Below are positions 20,113-31,449 of a DNA stretch of 64,000 bases, piece by piece; position 1 is the first letter of the stretch, and every line of letters starts with the position of its first letter. This stretch comes from Cyanophora paradoxa (Eukaryota; Glaucocystophyceae; Cyanophorales; Cyanophoraceae): contig QPMI01000408.1 of NCBI GenBank assembly GCA_004431415.1, positions 1 to 64,000 of the forward strand, written 5' to 3'. Below the pieces are notes generated by a model. The model saw only the letters and a list, made by a program, of their open reading frames with translations. It was not told the origin of the DNA and did not search any database. A program made the translations under genes and the position numbers.

Positions 20113-21249
20113 CTAGTTAGTGAGAATGTCAAAGGAACTGACAATGTCGTTAAAGTCGCGATCCACATCGGCTTCCATGTCGATCGTTGAGCAGTCGTCG
20201 GAGTCATAGGGAAACTCAAGCAGAGTGTCCAAATCTGCTGAGAGCTTGAGCACGACTGTGGGACCAATAAGCGATGCTTGGCCATGGGCTGCTGAGGGCA
20301 CCCGCAGCTGGGCCAGATGCAGGCGCACTCTTGGAAGAGATATCGGTATCCGCCTGGGGATCTGCCAAAGGCTTAAGGACGACTGTGTGACCAGGGGCAG
20401 TGGTGCTTGGGCGGGCTGTAGGGGGCACCCAGGCCAGAGGCTTGCAATTCGCCAGTCTCACCCTTGGAAGAGTTGCTACTGACGACACTTAAGTCTTCCA
20501 GATTGGAGTCTTCAAAAGTAGCCTCAAGATTCTTGATAGGGTGGAGCCCGAGGCCAGGGGGATCGGCCAATTCGAGGGTGATTGGATCTTCTATGAGCGG
20601 CGGCTTGATGCGCAGACGGCCAGTCTTCTTGTATTGGCATCCATCGCCGCAATTGCAGGCAGTCGAGCAGCCCAAACCGCTTTGGAAGCATTTGCAACTG
20701 CCCTTGTCGCATCCCCGCTTGCTGCATCCACATGTGAGTGGAGTTGCCTGAAACATTTTCTGCTGTACAGCTGAGTGCAAATTCTACAACAACAGAAAAG
20801 ACATAACCTGCTTCTCTTCGTCGTCTGACGAGTTCGCGCAATCATCGCAACCGCAAAAGTCTGGCTGGCACTTATGCCCCTGATAGAAGCACGGGCAGTA
20901 ACTGAGATTCAACGAGTCAGCAACTGACATCCTGGATGGGATGCAAACGCGCGGCGCACTTTTGCTTACAACCAGCTTGGCAGCCCGCGCATCCTGGGCC
21001 GTCGCCAGGTCGTCGCGTTCCGGTCAGTGCCGCAATCTTACGCTTACGAGCCAGCTGCTTCTTCTTTCCGGTGCGATCTGTGGGGCTTCCCGCCACAGTG
21101 CGAGGGCTGCTCCTCGGCCGCGCTTTCCGTTCGATCATTGACGCCGCCGCATCCGTTAGCTGTGCAAGGCCGGGTGCGCCAGGACGATCTGCGCGAGGCC
21201 GGGTGCGCCAGGACGCGAGGCAATCGTCAGTCGACGGCGAAACTATCAT
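20113..21249 (-). CDS. Multi-exon CXC-domain gene, copy B, with acidic C-terminus
   Basis: The minus strand first encodes a basic segment followed by GCAGCQAGCKQKC (about 21010-20960) and then CPCFYQGHKC...CGCDDCANSSDDEEK (about 20905-20820). A further part from about 20755 has CGCSKRGCDKGSCKC and CSTACNCGDGC. These are two successive CXC-type clusters, the usual number in tesmin/TSO1-like proteins. Downstream comes a Pro/Ser-rich region, and a very acidic end (DSDDCSTIDMEADVDRD) that stops at 20113 and would suit an activation domain. Intron borders between 20960, 20905, 20755 and 20328 are guessed from frame changes. It resembles copy A in domain, strand and acidic tail. Confidence 0.5.
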
Positions 21250-21612
21250 GGAAGACGCTGAACAGGCGTACCACTGAACGCACTAGCGTCCGGGATATTC
21301 ATCCTTCGCTCACGCAGCAATTCGCGTGTTTCTTTTGGCGGGAGCTTCGAGTCGAGCGTACCCCTTACAGTCACTTGCTGGCGAAACGTGCATGCTCGCT
21401 GAGTCCGCGCTGATCCTGCTCTGCTCTCAAAAACAGTTCACCTGAACTATGCTTCAGGGGTAGACTTCCTTTCAGCACTTGCGCCTGAGAGCATATGGCC
21501 ATGGCGGCACAGACGTCGGGCATAGAGCTTGAAGCGGCGAAGCGTGCAAGGGCTGACGTGCGTGGGCTTTGTGCATCGTTGTATTCGAGACCTGATCTGT
21601 AGGGTTTACAGT

Positions 21613-21903
21613 ATGAGTCGCAATACGGACCGATTAGGATTGGCATCTCGTCGAGACCAGCTCGAGAAAGCATGGCTGCTGGCACGGCGTGAACTGGACG
21701 CGGTGATTAGGCGATCCGTGTTCTGAGGCCGATCCGTAGCTGAGCAGGCCAAGCAGGCACAGGCTGAGCTGCGCCAAGTGCGGGGGGAGCTGGATGTGAC
21801 GCGAGCGGACCTGGAGGCTATGCGCGTGGAGCGTGACCAATTGCGCGCGCAGCGCGACGGCGCGCTCAAGGAGCGAGACGCGGAGCGAGCCCATACCGTG
21901 CGA
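21613..21903 (+). pseudogene. Coiled-coil gene fragment, stop codon and retrotransposon insertion
   Basis: Frame 1 encodes a long Arg/Glu/Leu/Ala heptad-type helix (RRDQLEKAWLLARRELDAV, later RADLEAMRVERDQLRAQRDG). An in-frame TGA at 21724-21726 interrupts it, and at 21904 the frame runs into the poly(T) end of the inserted element. The interrupted sequence resumes at 25315 after a duplicated 21-bp target site. The parent gene is not recognised; coiled coils are too generic. Confidence 0.5.
21883..21903. repeat. Target-site duplication, left copy
   Basis: These 21 bases are identical to 25294-25314 and flank the non-LTR element exactly. Confidence 0.85.
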
Positions 21904-22375
21904 TTTTTTTTGAACAACCTGTTGCATTCGTACACACTTGACAACAGTCCCCCGCTCCTCGCCTACTGGATACTGGGATGCTGACTGCAGGAGGAGATAG
22001 GTGACAAGAGTGCTACAGCTACTAGTCGTGTCGAGCTGGTGCTTTAGCTGTAGTCTACCGAGTCGCCTCCAGAACATAATATGCGCCGGTCCTCTAGCAG
22101 TGAGCGCGGCATGATGAGCTGCACGGTCCTAGATGCCCGCTTGATGTCTCGTAGAACTTGGCCGTGGTACGCTGTGTCCTATCTAATAGTGGCGGAGATG
22201 CGGTAGGGGGGAGAGTCCACGGTGTCGTCGCGCCCGTCGTCGTCGCCGCCGTTCGAAGTCCAGCTCCGACCAGTGGGACGAGGCGCCGCGCTCCGAGACC
22301 TGCGCCACCCCCCCCCCCCCCCCCCCCCCCCCTCCCCCCCCGCCCCTCCCCTCCCCTCCCCCCCGGACCTCCTTG

Positions 22376-24229
22376 CTAGCCTTTGTATTTCAGGATGTTG
22401 TGCCCCGAGGGGTCGACATGAAGGAAATGATATGTGGCTGACAGGCGCAGTGATGAGCTGAGAAGCTGGCGGGCGTGTCTGGAGGGGCAGAGCAGATGTG
22501 GGAGACGGGCCAGGCCTGTGGGGGTGATCGCGTCATGGTGGATGCGACGGCAGCCGCAGGTTGCGCACATGTCTGGGAGGTATTGGAGTATGCTGCGGGG
22601 CTTTCGAGGTTTGCGCGGCTTGGGAGGGGGCGTCGGTAGTGGCATCGGCGGTGGCTTCGGGGGCGGTGGCGGCGGCCGGGGCAGCGGGGGCAGCTCTTCC
22701 AGTCGGGCTGGCTGGCGGCGGCGGAGTTTTTTCCGGGGTTTCGAGGTTGCTTGGCCCGCGGGGGCGCGCTCGCTAGGCGGCCGCAGAGTGGTTTCTGCCG
22801 TCGGTTTCCATTCGCCTGGGGCGAAGAATTTAAAGATGGAGCCCTCAGGGAGCCCCGGAATGGGGTCCGGTGGCGGGGCTGAGGCGTCACGCTTGCCGCG
22901 TTTCTGTCCTGGAGGCTTCCGAGGGGCCGGTGCGTGTTTGCGTTTGCTGCTCGGCGGCTCTGACGGTGTTATCCCTGGGCGACGTTTGGCGCTGGAGGCC
23001 GGGGCTGTAACGTCATCCTCCACCGTGCGTTTGGAGCCAACGGGTGGAGGCCTGCTGGTGGACGGTGGCGGGTGTTGCGGGGCCCCGTGCTCGTCTCTGA
23101 AGCGTTTAGCTGATGTCGGGGGTGCTGCAGGCGTGACTGCAGGCCGTTTCGCTACGCGGGCGGGGGGCTGCGGGGGGTAGAGAAGGGGTAGTTCCAAGTC
23201 GGTCGTCGAGGACGTGGGCTGGGAGGGGCTAGGATTGCGGACTAGCTGGAAGCCGACTCCCGCTGCGCTGTCGACGCAGAGACCGGTAGCGAGGTGGCGG
23301 AGGCACCGGCGGGCGGAGGCAAAGCTTGTCCCGCAGGTGTCGCAGCGAGGGCGTCGTGCGTCGAGTTCGCGGAGGCGGGCGCTACGTCGGGGGGGCTGTT
23401 GAGTAGGTTCCTCTTCCAGCTTCTTCCAGGTGAACGCCGCCAGCTCGGCCGCCAGGGCAGGAGCTGCCCCGCCGAGGTACTCCGTGATCGTGACTTGTTG
23501 GCGTTCGAGCGAGGGGCATCGGGTAGTCGGGTTGAGAGGGATTGGTGCCGGGGCTGGCGTAGCAGAGACCTGAGCCAGCATTGAGGCCTTAGCCCGCTTG
23601 GTGCGTTTTTTGCCCGACGTGATGCCGTGTTCCTGTTCCCAGGCTATGACTGCGTCGCAGCGGGTTTTCCAGATGGTCCGTGCATGTTCGTCCGCTAGTT
23701 GCACCAATCCATTCACTGCTTGCTGCGAGGTCGTAGCTAGAGTTCGAACTCCGAAGGCTCGGAGTAGGACGTGAATTCCTTGCGGGGCGACAAGCTGGAA
23801 GAGAGCGCGAAATTCGAATTGATGAAGGAGGTCGGCTGCTTCGAGAATAGCTAGTTTCTGGCCCAGTGGGCAATCCGGAGCGAACTCGAGCGGAGGGCTG
23901 GACATGCCAGGGTCTAGTAGGAAGGGGAATAGCGAGTCCCAGGAGCTGCGAAGTCCCGTCGGCTTGTGTTTCATCACGTGTTTAAGGACGTGTTCGCGGG
24001 CGGCTAGGCGAAAGACGTTGACGGCAGTAGCAGCAGCAGGGCATACCCAGATGTGATCGAAGTCTTCCTCTGCGAGGCGGCAGCGGGGGCAAATCGGTCC
24101 CTCGGGCAGATTGCCGCATAGATGTCCGGGCGCGTGCGAGCACGGACTCGCAGCGTGGCCAGAGATGCAGTCAGCAGTTTCGAGCGCGTCGCGCGAAGCT
24201 GAACCCGGCTTGGGTCTTGCGGCGTCCAT
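22376..24229 (-). pseudogene. Retroelement ORF, C-terminal part with three zinc-cluster regions
   Basis: This frame of 617 codons begins near the zf-RVT-like motif CPRCRLAEEDFDHIWVCP (near 24050-24100), which in LINEs follows the RNase H region. It then has a helical domain, a C2H2-like finger CDTCGTSF...CLRHLATGLC (near 23280-23345), and a long Pro/Lys/Arg-rich linker. The last 70 residues hold CATCGC...H...C followed by YHFLHVDPSGHNIL. This tail is conserved in the second element at 30654-31397. The ATG at 24229 overlaps the upstream frame, from which it is separated by a frameshift near 24190, so it is not a real start. Confidence 0.7.
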
Positions 24230-25293
24230 CTTTGCGGTGTGCGGACATGAGGGAGAGAGCAGCGTCGATTTGGCCGCCAGTGAAGCGCAGGAGTCTACCA
24301 GCTTCGAGTTGACAGCTCCACTGAATGAAATCCACGAGGTGGGCTTCCTCGTCCATGTGTTTGCGCGGGTCTCCGTTCACGCGGTACGCCAAGAGGTGGC
24401 CGGCGTATCTCTCTGTGCCGGTCGGTAGCTCCGCAGAGCCAGGCTTGGTGCCATAGCGGATGAGCGGGGTGGTGGACCCGCATCCTGCGGGGAGGTATAG
24501 AAGGGCAGGGAAAGGCCCATCGTTGCAGCTTTTCGCGAGGCGATCGGCCTGGTCGTTGTAGCAGTCGTACGCTGGATTGGGTACCAGTTCCGCTCCCGGC
24601 GCCCGGCGGGCTCGCGCCCGGTCTTTCTTGGTCGGGGCAGGCGCAGGGGCCGGTGGGGGCGATTTTGAGTTCTCTTCGGCGAGGGTGGCAACCTCAGCTG
24701 CGCGGAGCGATGCCGGGCGGGTAAGGTTAGAGAGAATCTCGGCGCGAGGCAGATGCAGCCTCCGTTCTCTTTGCAGTTTTCCTACGACCTGGGCGAAGGC
24801 GGCCTCGTCTGATTTTGGCGGGGGATCTGCTGCCGGATCTGGTAACGTGATGAGCGTTGGCGAGGGAGGGCAGGAGTGAGCAACGAGGGAGTCCTCTTCG
24901 CTGTCGCTTGCCTGCCAGTTGTCCTCGAGTGTTAAGCGGGTCTCGCCTCCGTCGTCGATTTCAGAGTCAGGCGGCGTCGGCAGCATGCCACCGTGGTGCA
25001 AGGTTGCCACCGTTCGCCGGCGCCGGCTGCCGAGCGTTGGAACGCATGCTGTTTCTGGAGTCGCAAACGCGAGCTGATCCGGGGGGAAAGGTGCGGAGCC
25101 TATTTCAGTGGTGCCGAGGTAAAGGGCAAGTATAATGAAATGGGTGTAGGTCCGAAGCCGTTCCGGGAAGTCCCGGATGAGTGTGCTGAGGCGTTGCGTC
25201 GACGGGTCACCCGAGAGGACGTAGGCTGTCATGAGGAGAAGGATCCCACAGGAGGAGCGGGCAATCTGGATGGGGCCGTCACAGGCGTCTGTC
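24171..25293 (-). pseudogene. Retroelement ORF, 5'-truncated RNase H-containing part
   Basis: The frame is open into the flanking DNA, so only codons from 25293 belong to the element. The recognisable feature is YNDQADRLAKSC, matching the conserved end of an RNase H domain. A Pro/Ala/Lys-rich, presumably disordered insert precedes it. Reverse transcriptase motifs are absent because of the 5' truncation. The coding continues in another frame after about 24190. Confidence 0.55.
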
Positions 25294-25314
25294 GAGCGAG
25301 CCCATACCGTGCGA
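25294..25314. repeat. Target-site duplication, right copy
   Basis: Identical to 21883-21903. Confidence 0.85.
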
Positions 25315-25832
25315 GTGAAGAGCGCTTTCGCTCTATTCCAGGCCATAGTCGATCGTCCATGAATGCCACAAATTCAAACAAATTTAAGCCACATCAAGGG
25401 GCTGCAAAACTTCAAAAATGAAGTTTGCGGGACACAGGTTGCGGGCTTCGAGGAGAGAGGGGGGGTGACGAGGTTGGAGTCAATGTATGTTCGAAGGGGG
25501 CAGGGGGTGACGAGGTTGGAGTGACGAGGTTGGTCTGCAGCTCTTCGGCGCTAATGGCTTGCAAACCTTCGGGGGCATCGATCTCTAGGGGAGACATGGG
25601 CAGGCTGGAGGGGGCTGGATCATCTGGGCGCTCGGCATCCCGGATATCTGCAGATTACATTATCACCCACACCAAACCAAATGCTGGGACAGCTTATACT
25701 TCGGCCACTGAGAGTGACACACCTTTTCCTGACCCTGTAAGAGTGGGATAGGGCCTGTCAAATGTCCAGCACAGGCTCAGGTGATTGTACCAGTCCAGCC
25801 CTCCGAGGCGTTCTGCAGGAGGCAGTCTGCAA
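25315..25832. other. No supported gene; short GACGAGGTTGGAGT repeats
   Basis: The resumed flank of the disrupted coiled-coil locus, followed by three copies of GACGAGGTTGG (25466-25535). No clear exon. Confidence 0.5.
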
Positions 25833-28032
<2,200 letters not shown>

Positions 28033-28550
28033 CGAAGGCCGGCGGGAGGTTTGACAATGCGAACGCCATGAAGGTCGGGCGGGTCTCTCGAATTTGAAAT
28101 TCGAATCAAATACGTCGATCTAAATGTTTTGAATTGAATTGATCGCATTCGAATCGAATTCGAAGTCGCGACCGTACGCGTGCGATCGGCTGCGCCGAAA
28201 AAAAGAAGAAGAACTACCCACTTTTTTTTTCGTTCTCGACTAGTACTAGTACTGGCCAATATGCATGGTCGTTCTCGACATGTATACGTATACGTATACG
28301 TACAGCGCTAGCGAGCTCACGATTTCCAGTTTGGATATCGATGCATATGGCCGGTGTGCATGCGGCGCCGGCGCGTCGCCGGCTGCGCATGCGCATGCGC
28401 ATGCGGCGCGGCCGTACGTGTACATGTACGCGTGGCGCGGCCAGCAACTCCCGTGGCCATGGCCATGGCGCAATTGCAAGTACTTATGTTATTAGGCACT
28501 CATAATGAAGATTCATAGCATAATAGCATAGTATATTAAAATGCACAAAT
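28033..28550. other. Intergenic, palindromic and alternating purine-pyrimidine tracts
   Basis: Positions 28085-28170 form a TTCGAATTC-rich island. Positions 28278-28302 (TATACGTATACGTATACG) and 28385-28405 (GCGCATGCGCATGCGCATGC) alternate purine and pyrimidine. No gene seen. Confidence 0.6.
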
Positions 28551-30480
28551 CTAGTCATCTGCATCTACAACTGCATATGCACCATCATCCTCTACATCTT
28601 CTGCACTTGCGACCTCAAAATTGGAAGCGATGTCCTTACTGACTGCTTGGAGCTGGTCAATTTCGTGATCTGCGTGAGAAGAAACTGAAAACTGCTGTCT
28701 ATAAGCTCGTACACGTGCAGCAACATCTCTAGCTTTGTCCTCCTCAGGGAGAGTTCGCCACTCCGGGACAATAACAACACGAGGGCGTAGAGTATCATCG
28801 CAATCAAGAGGGAAAAAGAGTACACGCTGTAGCTCGGAAACGTCAATGTAACTGGAGAAAGTCTCCACTTTCTGAATGGTATACACGGGATTGTCAGAAT
28901 CAACAGTCAATTCCTCATGCATTGCTCGGGAGTCCGTGTCGTACCACTGAACACGAGCAAGCACTTCAAAGTGCTCACACGGCTTCACCTTCGAATCCTC
29001 ATCAACGAAGGTCGAGGAAAAGTGTACTTTGACGAAATCCGTGATTCTTCCGGCAGTCATGTACCGATTGCCATTCTCATGCATGGCATAAGCCTGCACA
29101 GCACTGCTGTCCGAGGTGAAAGTGCCCTCCTTCTCCTCAGCTCGGAAGGTTGTGTTGAACATTCTGACTTTCTTGAATCGCCAGCCCTCCAAGCTGGGCC
29201 CAGCAAGCAATGCTACCTCCTCGCTTGTGAGTGGTTTCTCCTTGCACTTGGAAGCAGATACAGACTTGGGAACAAAAGGCCTCCATCTCTCAAAGGGGAT
29301 ATTATCCTGCGAACATCTACTTAGCAGAAGCAAGCACATATCTTTGGAGAGTGCACGTACCAGAGAAATGTCCCTCTTTGCTACCCGGGCTTGTTTGTCC
29401 TTCTCGTAACGTTGTTCAAGCGATATAAGAACAGGATGAGTTCGTTTTAACCAGGTCCAAATTTCTTTTCTTTCAGGTTCTGTGAAGGTGCAGCTGAACT
29501 GCGTGCTGAGAATCTCACACGAAGCTTTTACTGCATCGACGTCCTTGCTTCCAGCTTTCCACTTCTCATGCCGCCTTCTATTATTCTGTGTGTGGGACCG
29601 AATCAGACACACATTTGCATCCTCGTCCCCACCCCCCTCCTCTCGCGAGAAATGCAGATGCGCACAGCAGCAATGATGAAGCGTGGGTCGGAGTAGAGTA
29701 AGGTTGGGCAAAGAAGTTCTAGGCCTTGAATCTTGCCGACAAGGTGCTCCTGATCCACGGCCAGGCGAACAACTCCAGTGTGTAGCTGTCTGGAGATCAG
29801 ACTAGCTGGTCGACTAGATTCTTGTAAACAATCATACCGCAAGACCCTTGGCGATAGATGCAATTGGGTATCTGTTATTTCGTTTAAGCTGTGCCACCAA
29901 GTGGTTCACACGCTCGAAGGCAAACATGTTGACCTGCGACCCTCGCCATCAATGAAGCTTCACGGTCTGAGCCTCAGAAAAGGACTGACCTCATGAAGAT
30001 TCCCAACAAGCAAGATCGCCTGGATAATGTAGCGTACGTCGAAGAGCAAGGGGATCAGAATTGAAGTAGGGTACCAATCCTCAAGCCGCACAAGCCACTT
30101 CATATAGCGGATCTCCAGCCACTCTACCATTGAACGCCTGGAAGATCGAGTCATGTCAAAAAGCAGTGGAGCACGCAAGATCTCACCAATGCTGGTGCTG
30201 AAACATCTCATCCCACATATCGCACAACTCGAAGAAGATGGCTCGCTCCTCTTTCTGAAACGGTTCGAAGATGCCCAAAAAGCACGGTTTGGCCAAGTAC
30301 CTGTACCAAGCAAAGGTAGTAGCTCGAAGAAAGCACAAGGAAAGCACGAGGAAAGCACCTGATGAACTTGTGCCGGCAGTCTGTCTTCAAGGATCCAAAG
30401 TGCTGAAATGGGCGCCGAGGCTGGTCTCCACGATCAGCCCACATGCGCACCCTGATTGCTCGCTTGTCAACTAGTGCCTT
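28551..30480 (-). pseudogene. Tnp2 transposase, C-terminal exons
   Basis: After the insertion the minus strand continues with an exon carrying WERHPCVFSSAQKALVDKRA (to about 30420), then exons near 30300-30195 (CFLGIFEPFQKEERAIFFEL), 30140-30000 (a hydrophobic WLEIRYMKWLVRLEDWY segment), and about 29930-29845 with NMFAFERVNHLVAQLKRNNR. The last is the diagnostic Tnp2 signature MF.FER.N..LK...RNR followed by P.ASI. The final long exon (to 28551) contains ARVQWYD and ends in an acidic tail. The C-terminal domain lies after the ER signature as in known Tnp2 proteins. Confidence 0.7.
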
Positions 30481-30562
30481 CTGTGCGCTTGAAAATACAC
30501 ATGGATGTCTCTCCCAGCGTTCATGTTCAGGAACATCACCATCTTCCTCGTTGCCGTTACCA

Positions 30563-30640
30563 TTGCCCTTGCCCTTGCCCTTGCCCTTGCCCTTGCCCTT
30601 GCCCTTGCCCTTGCCCTTGCCCTTGCCCTTGCCCTTGTCT
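30563..30640. repeat. Hexamer TTGCCC tandem repeat, about 13 copies, coding for Lys-Gly
   Basis: On the minus strand it encodes a (KG)n run inside the transposase exon after MDNPRRD. The right end of the array abuts the target site of the second non-LTR element. Confidence 0.9.
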
Positions 30641-30653
30641 CTCCTTGGGTTGT
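30635..30653. repeat. Target-site duplication of second non-LTR element, left copy
   Basis: Nineteen bases, TTGTCTCTCCTTGGGTTGT, identical to 31398-31416. Confidence 0.85.
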
Positions 30654-31397
30654 GTCGAACCCCCCGTTGACCCCGGCCACCCCTATGGCTTCGGCCCCCC
30701 CACCGGCTTCGGCCCCCCCCTCGGCTTCGGCCACCCCATCGGCTTCGGCCCCCCCCCCGGCTTCGGCCACCCCATTGGCCTCGGCCACCCCTCAGGCTTC
30801 GGCCACCCCCCCTCAGACCGACCCCTCCCGACCCCTCGCGACCCGCCTCGTCTCCGCACTCCCCGCTCTCTGCGCCGCCTGTCAATGCCCACGCTCACTC
30901 CACTCTGCCGTCCCGGCACTGCTCCCTGCCCTGCCCCGCATCCGCTGCCCACCCCCTACCGCTGCCTCCGCCCACTCCCTCTCCTTCCTCATATCTTCCT
31001 CCTACCACCTCCTTCACCTCGACAGAACGGGACACCGATTAATCGGGGTCCTGGGGCGCAGGTGAGGAGGAGGGAGGAGGCAGAGTGAGGAGGAGGAGGG
31101 GTGGCGGAGTGGCGGCAAGGGAGGGCGGCGGACTGCGAGACATTTAATTTCACTTCCAGGGCTCATGAGGGATGGAGGAGTTGATCAAGGGGTGGGCGCG
31201 CGGGCCTGGTTACGGCTATCACCGAAAACCATGGCTCCCCCACTCAGGCGAACCTCCCATATTGAGCGACCCATGGCCGGCACCTTGCTAGCATCTTCGG
31301 CTAGATAGATGACCGGTCGGAAGGGCGCGTCACGTAGAACATTGATACATGTGCCGTGGTGTATCAATGCGACGTCCACTTTTGCAAAAAAAAAAAA
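30654..31397 (+). mobile_element. Second, severely 5'-truncated non-LTR element, 744 bp
   Basis: It ends in a run of 12 A (31386-31397) and is flanked by a perfect 19-bp duplication. Its coding part (to the stop at 31065) has a Pro/Ala/Ser-rich repeat (GGCTTCGGCC units) and then the same C-terminal cluster as the first element: LCAACQCPRSLHS...C and YHLLHLDRTGHRLI. It therefore belongs to the same retroelement family. It interrupts the transposase coding exon, so it inserted after the DNA transposon. Confidence 0.85.
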
Positions 31398-31416
31398 TTG
31401 TCTCTCCTTGGGTTGT
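31398..31416. repeat. Target-site duplication of second non-LTR element, right copy
   Basis: Identical to 30635-30653. Confidence 0.85.
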
Positions 31417-31449
31417 CCATGGCCAGTAGATCAATGAACTTGCCACGAT

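Larger units (their letters stand above)
21904..25293 (-). mobile_element. 5'-truncated non-LTR retrotransposon (LINE-like), 3.4 kb
   Basis: The element lies on the minus strand, with its 3' poly(A) read as eight T at 21904-21911 on the plus strand. A perfect 21-bp duplication borders it on both sides, the hallmark of target-primed reverse transcription. Coding runs from the truncated 5' end (25293) through an RNase H-like tail (YNDQADRLAK), a zf-RVT-type cluster (CPRCRLAEEDFDHIWVCP) and a C2H2-type finger to a Pro-rich region and a C-terminal Cys/His cluster ending at 22376. No reverse transcriptase core is left, so this copy is dead. The 3' UTR has a long C-run near 22312-22345. Confidence 0.85.

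Noticed and set aside
22434-23180. 248-codon Gly/Arg-rich plus-strand frame
   Set aside because: Antisense of the retroelement coding region, whose zinc clusters are on the minus strand.
30208-30885. 225-codon Gly/Arg-rich minus-strand frame with (KG)n
   Set aside because: It runs from the transposase exon across the duplication into the antisense of the non-LTR insert, so it is a chimera of two elements.
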